This document shows, piece after piece, positions 48,260 to 53,329 of a stretch of DNA of 53,329 nt. Position 1 is the first letter of the stretch, and each line of letters begins with the position of its first letter. The notes beneath the pieces were generated by a model. It was not told where the DNA came from and ran no database searches. It was given only the letters and a program-made list of their open reading frames with translations. A program made the position numbers and the translations under genes. This DNA is from Sedimentisphaerales bacterium (GTDB lineage Bacteria > Planctomycetota > Phycisphaerae > Sedimentisphaerales > Anaerobacaceae), in contig JAUWPZ010000007.1 in the NCBI GenBank assembly GCA_030611315.1, forward strand, positions 1-53,329, read 5' to 3'.

Positions 48260-48845
48260 TAATCTTGCAAAATCAAGTCGTTCATCCAGGAATACTGTTT
48301 CCGCCGCGCTGATTATTATCGCGGTGATAGCGATGTACAACTGGACCGTTGCACCACAGGCCAAATATATGTTGGCGGCGCAACGCCATCAGTTCGTTGT
48401 GGGCGGCGTGGCAATGCAAAACAAAGTTATCGGCCGCAAGGTCGGCGCAAAAAAAGAGAAACTAAAAGGGCTGCAGGAACGGTTTAATCAGCTCCGCAGC
48501 ACTTTGTTTACTCCCGAACAGGCAAAACAGTTCTTCAGTGATTTGCAGGCGATTTCCGAGGAATCAGGTTGTGTGGTTTATTCGCTTAACATCGTCTCGA
48601 GTAAACCGGAGTCGGAAAATGAGCGGTCACAAGATGCCTCGGACATAGTCCCCAAAAGTGCGACGTTAAGTGTCGTCGGTGTGTACGAAAACATAATGAA
48701 GTTAATGGAAAAGTTACAGGTGCGTACCCAGGAGGTTTGGGTAGATTCATTCAGGATAAAGCTCTTCGACTATGAATCCGCTCAGCCCGGATGCGATATA
48801 ACTATCACAGTTTACACAGTCGAGGACGAGGAGGCCGCGATATGA
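48249..48845 (+). CDS. PilO-like inner-membrane protein
   Basis: A 198-aa protein with one helix (residues 18-34, TVSAALIIIAVIAMYNW), a coiled coil to about 90 and a ferredoxin-like domain with LFTPEQAKQFFSDLQAIS and KSATLSVVGVYENIMKLME. This is the layout of PilO, which pairs with PilN. It starts inside the end of the previous gene and ends by overlapping the secretin start (ATGA), so the three genes are translationally linked. Confidence 0.8.
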   Translation: MLIDNLAKSSRSSRNTVSAALIIIAVIAMYNWTVAPQAKYMLAAQRHQFVVGGVAMQNKVIGRKVGAKKEKLKGLQERFNQLRSTLFTPEQAKQFFSDLQAISEESGCVVYSLNIVSSKPESENERSQDASDIVPKSATLSVVGVYENIMKLMEKLQVRTQEVWVDSFRIKLFDYESAQPGCDITITVYTVEDEEAAI

Positions 48846-51094
48846 ATAAGCAAAAGTATTTGAAAATAGTCTGTTGGATTGTCCTTTTGACCGTCGGTAT
48901 ATGGCACTTTGGGGTCAAATCGGAACCGGTACAGGCTCAATACGAGTCGGGCGGAAGCCCGGATGTCGGCCGTGATAACCCTTTTGCAAAACTACCGCAG
49001 GTAAAGGCAATCTCTCAGAATATCTTGCGCTCTTCGACGTTGCCGCAGCAAACATACGACTTGTTTGTTGAAACAATAACCCTTCGGTATCTTGATGCCC
49101 AAAGCCTTAGTGATGCAATCGAGGGCCTTTCTTCCGAGTATGGCAGTATCTCTATTGACAAAAGAACGAATTCTCTGATTATTTGCGACACAAAAGAATT
49201 TCTCGAGATGATTCTTGCTCAGATTCAAAGGGCCGAAGAAACAATGACCTCGCAGAATGTCGCAATAGCAGACCAGAACTTACCCGAACTCTTTGTCGAA
49301 ACCGTAACTCTAAAGTTCCTCGACGCCAAAAACCTTCAGACTGCGATTGGCGGTATGTCTTCGACCCTCGGCATTATTTCCGCCGATACAAATACTAATT
49401 CCTTGATTATTTGTGATACGAAGCAAAATCTCCAAAGGATTCTCGCTGAGATTAGAAAAGCCGACAAAACACCGCAGCAGATTATGGTTGAGGTGGTTAT
49501 CCTTGATGTTCAGCTCAATGATGATACCGAAATAGGCATCAACTGGGACATCCTCTCCGACAAAAATTACGACGTCGGTTACAAGCAGAATTTTACAACG
49601 TCCAGGCTGGGTTCTACTGCGGAGAGCGAAAGTACGATAGGGAATGCAACGGCCTTTGTTACAACCGGTCTCGGCGGCGATTTTAGCGTTATCAGCGGAA
49701 ATATCCGCAATATCGTTCATTTAGTACAGCAAAAAAGAGACGTCGAGATTCTTGCCAGCCCTCGGGTTATGATGGTAAGCGGGCAATCCGCCACCATTGA
49801 TGCCATAGAAGAGCTGCCATACACGGAGGTGACCGACACCTCTGAGGGAGGCGCCGGCGCTCTTACTTCAACCGAGTTTAAGGAAGTGGGCGTTAAGTTA
49901 CAGGTAAGCGCTACTTTGACAGATGGCAACGATATCCTCCTTACAGTTGACGCCGAGCAGAATGTTACAAGCGGCCAAAGCAACACGGAAGTGCCCATAG
50001 TTGATACAAGGAAAGCCAGTACCGTGCTTTTATTGAAAGATGGGCAGGTCGTTGTTTTCGGAGGCCTTAGACGCCAGGAAAAGACTAAAGAAGTGGACCA
50101 GATTCCAATTATTGGCGATTTGCCAATTATCGGCGAACTGTTCAAGAGTACTCATACCGTCGTCAGAAATTCCGAGCTGATTGTGTTCCTCTCGCCGCAC
50201 ATTTACAGGCAGGAGCCTATCGACGATGACGAAATGGCTAAGTTCAGGGAAATCAGAGACAAACCGCTGCTCTCGTTACCCGAAGATGATAATTCCAAAG
50301 AAAACAACGACCGACTCGAAAAACGCATCAAGGAGCAAGGCAGGGCCAATGAAAAGCTCCAAAAGGAAATCACAGAACGAAAACGCTCCGAGGATGAGCT
50401 AAAAGAATATCTCAACCAGTTTAAGCAGCGCGTCAAAGAGCAGACCGTCAACAATGAGCAGCTCCAACAGGATATCACTGAACGCATGCACGCAGAGGAT
50501 GAATTGGAAAAATACCTCAACCGGCTTAAGGAAAGTACCAGACTGCAGGCAGCAGCCAATGAGCAGCTCCGGCAGGAAGTCGCCGAGCGAAAACGCATAG
50601 AGGATGAATTGAAAAGGGTCCTGCGCCATTTTGAGGACAGCGCTGGGCAGCAGGCAGCAGCCAATGAAAAGCTCCAAAAGGAAATCGCAGAACGAAAACG
50701 CTCCGAGGATGAGCTAAAAGAATATCTCAACCGGCTTAAGCAGCGCGTTCAGGAGCAGACCGTCAATAGTGAGCAGCTCCAAAAGGATATCACTGAACGC
50801 ATGCACGCAGAAGATGAATTGAAAAAACACCTCGACCGGTTGACCGGGCACACTAAGCAGCGGCCACAGGACAATGTACAGCTCCAACGGGTAGTCTCCA
50901 CAGCCCCCAGGCCCGACATAGATGATGCTAAAAACATGTTGCTGAAAAGGATAAAGATGCTGCAGAATAAAAGGGGTAAGGGTGTTACCGAAGAGTTGTT
51001 ATCGACTCTGGACTTGTTGGATAAGATTATTAGCCGGGAGATACGGGAGTGTCGGAATGCGTCAGGAAAAATCTTGAGCTCCGGGAGCTTGTAA
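48842..51094 (+). CDS. GspD/PilQ-type secretin with coiled-coil C-terminal repeats
   Basis: A 750-aa outer-membrane secretin from ATG 48842. Signal anchor, then two near-identical NolW-type modules (ETITLRYLDAQSLSDAIEGL with TNSLIICDTKEF, and ETVTLKFLDAKNLQTAIGGM). Next is the secretin domain: QQIMVEVVILDVQLNDDTEI, PRVMMVSGQSATID, FKEVGVKLQVSATLTDGNDI, and VVFGGLRRQEKTKEVDQIPI. After the last strand (LIVFLSPHIYRQEP) there are about 260 more residues. These consist of five units of 35 residues, each with the core N-E-K/Q-L-x-x-E/D-I-x-E-R-x-x-x-E-D-E-L, and a helical end. A secretin normally ends soon after the pore domain. The tail would form a long periplasmic or extracellular coiled coil. 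Confidence 0.88.
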   Translation: MNKQKYLKIVCWIVLLTVGIWHFGVKSEPVQAQYESGGSPDVGRDNPFAKLPQVKAISQNILRSSTLPQQTYDLFVETITLRYLDAQSLSDAIEGLSSEYGSISIDKRTNSLIICDTKEFLEMILAQIQRAEETMTSQNVAIADQNLPELFVETVTLKFLDAKNLQTAIGGMSSTLGIISADTNTNSLIICDTKQNLQRILAEIRKADKTPQQIMVEVVILDVQLNDDTEIGINWDILSDKNYDVGYKQNFTTSRLGSTAESESTIGNATAFVTTGLGGDFSVISGNIRNIVHLVQQKRDVEILASPRVMMVSGQSATIDAIEELPYTEVTDTSEGGAGALTSTEFKEVGVKLQVSATLTDGNDILLTVDAEQNVTSGQSNTEVPIVDTRKASTVLLLKDGQVVVFGGLRRQEKTKEVDQIPIIGDLPIIGELFKSTHTVVRNSELIVFLSPHIYRQEPIDDDEMAKFREIRDKPLLSLPEDDNSKENNDRLEKRIKEQGRANEKLQKEITERKRSEDELKEYLNQFKQRVKEQTVNNEQLQQDITERMHAEDELEKYLNRLKESTRLQAAANEQLRQEVAERKRIEDELKRVLRHFEDSAGQQAAANEKLQKEIAERKRSEDELKEYLNRLKQRVQEQTVNSEQLQKDITERMHAEDELKKHLDRLTGHTKQRPQDNVQLQRVVSTAPRPDIDDAKNMLLKRIKMLQNKRGKGVTEELLSTLDLLDKIISREIRECRNASGKILSSGSL
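50347..50871 (+). repeat. Five tandem 105-bp units encoding the secretin coiled-coil tail
   Basis: Units of 35 codons start at about 50347 (N-E-K-L), then every 105 bp: 50452, 50557, 50662 and 50767. Units 1 and 4 and units 2 and 5 are almost identical, giving the order A-B-C-A'-B'. This indicates that a block of at least two units was duplicated recently. The protein pattern (EKLQKEIxERKRSEDELKEY) is like the signalling coiled coils that join PAS domains in histidine kinases. Confidence 0.8.
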
Positions 51095-51229
51095 AAAGAA
51101 CCCTTCGCGGATGTTGGGCTTGATTATGCTGATATTGCCGTGATTTTAGGACGATGGTGATTTGTAAAGTGGCTTTGTAATGAAGAACACCGAAGATTGA
51201 CAAAAAGAGAGCCTGAATAGGAACAAAGA

Positions 51230-51652
51230 ATGTTCGGATTATTTAAATCAAAAAGCAAGTCTGTTCATGCCAAAATACTCGTCGTTGATGACGAGCCTGA
51301 TTATCTCAGCACCATCAAATGCCGTCTCGAATGGTGCCGCTATGAAGTGGTTACCGCCGCCGATGGACAGGAAGGGCTCCAAATAGCGGCAAGTGAAAAA
51401 CCGGACCTTATTTTGCTGGACACCAGTATGCCCATTATGAATGGCCATGAAATGCTCGACCGTCTCAAAAAGAATCCGGACTTAAAAGACATACCGGTCA
51501 TTATGGTTACTGCGCTCTGCGAGGTGCAGGATATAGCGACAGCTTCTTCCTATGGTGTCGTGGATTACGTTGCTAAACCGTTTGATTTCGCGCAGTTGAT
51601 GGAGAAAATCGCGGAAATTCTTAAAAACAACAAAGCTTTGAATAAGGTGTAA
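51230..51652 (+). CDS. CheY-like response regulator (single receiver domain)
   Basis: A 140-aa receiver. KILVVDDEPDYLSTIKCRLEW carries the acidic pair, LILLDTSMPIMNGHEML holds the phosphoacceptor Asp, VIMVTALCE the Thr, and VDYVAKPFDFAQLM the Lys. It has no output domain. Located directly after the secretin and before a hybrid kinase, it may signal to the pilus machinery. The start ATG 51230 lies behind a 135-bp gap in which I saw no promoter. Confidence 0.93.
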   Translation: MFGLFKSKSKSVHAKILVVDDEPDYLSTIKCRLEWCRYEVVTAADGQEGLQIAASEKPDLILLDTSMPIMNGHEMLDRLKKNPDLKDIPVIMVTALCEVQDIATASSYGVVDYVAKPFDFAQLMEKIAEILKNNKALNKV

Positions 51653-51657
51653 GAACA

Positions 51658-53329
51658 GTGGACCCGAAGATGAAATCCGATTCTATAAAGACTCTGAATA
51701 TACTCATAATCGAAGACGAATCGGATAGTATTGCGCTGTTGCATACACTCCTGGGCAAATCGTCACTGCCTATTGCTAAAATCGAATCTGCAAAATCTCT
51801 CAAGGATGCTCTTGAGCTTCTCAACGACAATCATTTTGATGTTGCACTGATGGATTTAAATCTTCCCGACAGCCGGGGCTTGGATACTTTGGTTAGTGTG
51901 CGTGAAAAATATCCTCGTATGGCGATTGTTGTTATTACGGGGGAATACGGCGATGATTTTGGCCTAAAAGTAATTGCTATGGGCGCTCAGGAGTATCTCA
52001 TAAAGGGAATGTATGACAAATTCGCGTTAGTCAAATCCATTCATTATGCACTCGAACGCAAAAAAGCCGAACATGAGCTGCTCATGGCCGAAGAGAAATA
52101 TAGAAGGCAGTTTGAAGAGGCATTGGATGCCATCTTTATAGCCGACGCCGAAAGCGGCATAATAATTGACTGCAATTCTGCAGCATTAGAACTGGTTGGA
52201 AGAGAAAAACCGGAGTTGGTTGGTAAGCACCAGCGGATTCTCCATCATCCGAAAGAAATTGAAGGAGGATTCACCATCTCTTTCAAACAGCATCTCAAAG
52301 AAAAAGAAGGTCAGGCCCTTGAAACACAGGTTATTACCAAAAACGGCGAAATAAAAGATGTTTCAATAAAGGCCAGTTTCTTTGAGCTCGGCGGCAGAAA
52401 GGTTCTCCAGGGAATATTCCGCGACATCACCGAGCACAGGCAAATTAGTGAAATACTTGACCGCAAGCAGAAAAATCTGGAGGCAATATTTGATGCCGCC
52501 CCTGTTGCCATGCTGTTGCTCGACGAAAATATGATGGTCAAACGCGTCAATGATGCCGTCAGACAGATGGTTAACAAAGAGTATTCGCAAATTATTGGTC
52601 GGCATTTGGGTGATGTTCTCGGCTGCGTCAACAGCCTCTCCAATGAGCACGGCTGTGGATGCGGCCCGAGCTGCTCGACCTGCCCGGTACGAAAGACCAT
52701 AAAAAGAGTGTTGGATTCTCAACAGTCTGTTCATGAGGTTGAAGTCCGTCCTACGCTTAAAATCGACAATAAAGAGGTCAGCCCCTGGCTTTCTATAAGT
52801 GCTGAACCTGCGATTATAGATGGTTGCAGTTGTATCGTTATGGCTGTTGATGATATTACCGAGAGAAAACTGGCCGAGGAAAAACTCAGAGAGACAATGG
52901 AGCTCAAATCTCAGTTTATCTCAACCGTTTCACATGAGTTGAGGACGCCTTTGGCATGTGTGAAAGAGGCCATTGCCGTTGTTCTGGATGGAGCGGCGGG
53001 CAAGGTTAAAGACAAACAAAGAGATTTTTTGGATATTGCTGCAAGAAATATCGACAGGCTTGCTATGTTGATTAATGATGTTCTGGATTTCCAAAGGCTC
53101 GAAGCAGGCAGGATGAATTTTAATATCCGTCAAAATGATATAAACCGGGTCGTTGAAGAGGTGCATAGAACAATGTTCTCTTATGCCAGGAAGAAAAAAG
53201 TCGAATTTTCACTCGAACTCGATGGCAAACTGCCCAAGGCTGAATTTGACAGTGATAAAATCTTTCAGATTTTGACAAATCTCGTTGGTAACGCAATCAA
53301 GTTTACCCCCGAACAGGGAAGGGTGTCCG
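51658..53329 (+). CDS. Hybrid histidine kinase, REC-PAS-PAS-HisKA-HATPase, truncated at window end
   Basis: The frame from GTG 51658 is open to the window end (557 codons). GTG is preferred over ATG 51670 because AAGGTG precedes it. A receiver with LILIIEDESDS, VALMDLNLPDSRGLD (phosphoacceptor Asp) and EYLIKGMYDK comes first. Two PAS domains follow (FEEALDAIFIADAESG and EAIFDAAPVAMLLLDENM). The second carries a cysteine-rich motif HGCGCGPSCSTCPVR. The kinase part has FISTVSHELRTPLACVK (phospho-His) and the N box NLVGNAIKFTPEQG. The rest of the ATPase domain lies outside. With the receiver first and the previous CheY, this is a phosphorelay unit. Confidence 0.92.
   Translation, partial: MDPKMKSDSIKTLNILIIEDESDSIALLHTLLGKSSLPIAKIESAKSLKDALELLNDNHFDVALMDLNLPDSRGLDTLVSVREKYPRMAIVVITGEYGDDFGLKVIAMGAQEYLIKGMYDKFALVKSIHYALERKKAEHELLMAEEKYRRQFEEALDAIFIADAESGIIIDCNSAALELVGREKPELVGKHQRILHHPKEIEGGFTISFKQHLKEKEGQALETQVITKNGEIKDVSIKASFFELGGRKVLQGIFRDITEHRQISEILDRKQKNLEAIFDAAPVAMLLLDENMMVKRVNDAVRQMVNKEYSQIIGRHLGDVLGCVNSLSNEHGCGCGPSCSTCPVRKTIKRVLDSQQSVHEVEVRPTLKIDNKEVSPWLSISAEPAIIDGCSCIVMAVDDITERKLAEEKLRETMELKSQFISTVSHELRTPLACVKEAIAVVLDGAAGKVKDKQRDFLDIAARNIDRLAMLINDVLDFQRLEAGRMNFNIRQNDINRVVEEVHRTMFSYARKKKVEFSLELDGKLPKAEFDSDKIFQILTNLVGNAIKFTPEQGRVS

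Noticed and set aside
50347-50871. CRISPR-like regular repeats
   Set aside because: Units are 105 bp, coding, and without unique spacers; they are protein repeats.

Overview
The window looks like part of a planctomycete genome, most likely the class Phycisphaerae and an anaerobe or microaerophile. The lineage is inferred from gene content: LamG and dockerin-like domains, a Tat-exported sulfatase and Gfo/Idh/MocA oxidoreductase, PilM-PilN fusions, and a stack of oxygen-detoxifying enzymes typical of anaerobes. No rRNA, tRNA, CRISPR array or phage gene was seen. All genes but one are on the + strand.

Region 1 (1-9963) is the later part of a type II secretion / pseudopilus operon. It runs from the tail of a truncated gene through GspJ-, GspK-, GspL- and GspM-like proteins, two tandem GspC-like paralogues, a small membrane-anchored protein with six 'N-M/L-SEEER' repeats, and a GspD secretin with about six N-domain repeats. 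Two genes start directly behind copies of a dispersed leader repeat that contains a 14-bp palindrome. A rho-independent terminator closes the operon. Region 2 (10385-14218) is housekeeping: LemA, a DUF3137 protein, 6-phosphofructokinase and a TIGR02757 protein.

Region 3 (14300-18076) is an arsenic island. An ArsR-type palindrome occurs twice, each time at a sigma70-like promoter. The second copy precedes arsR, a 35-codon ORF, arsC (arsenate reductase) and acr3 (arsenite efflux). The first precedes an ArsR gene stump, a DUF4405 membrane protein and a Tat-exported iron-sulfur flavoprotein. A 574-aa protein of unknown function follows.

Region 4 (19990-29185) is a redox and oxygen-stress block. 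Two near-consensus promoters with palindromes at their -10 elements precede an Rrf2 regulator, a cupin and an HD phosphohydrolase. Then come a truncated TSUP permease, a formate/nitrite-type channel fused to CBS domains, rubrerythrin, a nickel superoxide dismutase with an export signal, thiol peroxidase, flavodiiron protein, desulfoferrodoxin, a small siroheme sulfite/nitrite reductase, a ferredoxin-like protein and a DUF318-type permease. A MITE-like element follows.

Region 5 (29464-38008) is a glycan-related cluster: Gfo/Idh/MocA oxidoreductase, a large secreted protein of possible hydrolase type, a tandem metallopeptidase-like protein with one intact and one degraded active site, a sulfatase, and on the opposite strand a LamG-SGNH-dockerin protein.

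Region 6 (38434-53329) is a second, nearly complete type IV pilus / type II secretion operon: GspE/PilB, GspF/PilC, two GspG-like pilins, GspH-, GspI- and GspJ-like pseudopilins, a PilX-like protein, PilM-PilN, PilO and a secretin with a five-unit coiled-coil tail, followed by a CheY-like regulator and a hybrid sensor kinase cut by the window end. Its pseudopilin genes are odd: one has lost the ATG its twin keeps, one carries an apparent in-frame miniature-element insertion, and one is fused to LamG and nested repeat domains. The most interesting possibility is a pseudopilus that presents a carbohydrate-binding-type (LamG) tip, beside a glycan-degradation cluster and a sensory kinase. This is an inference from domains and neighbourhood.
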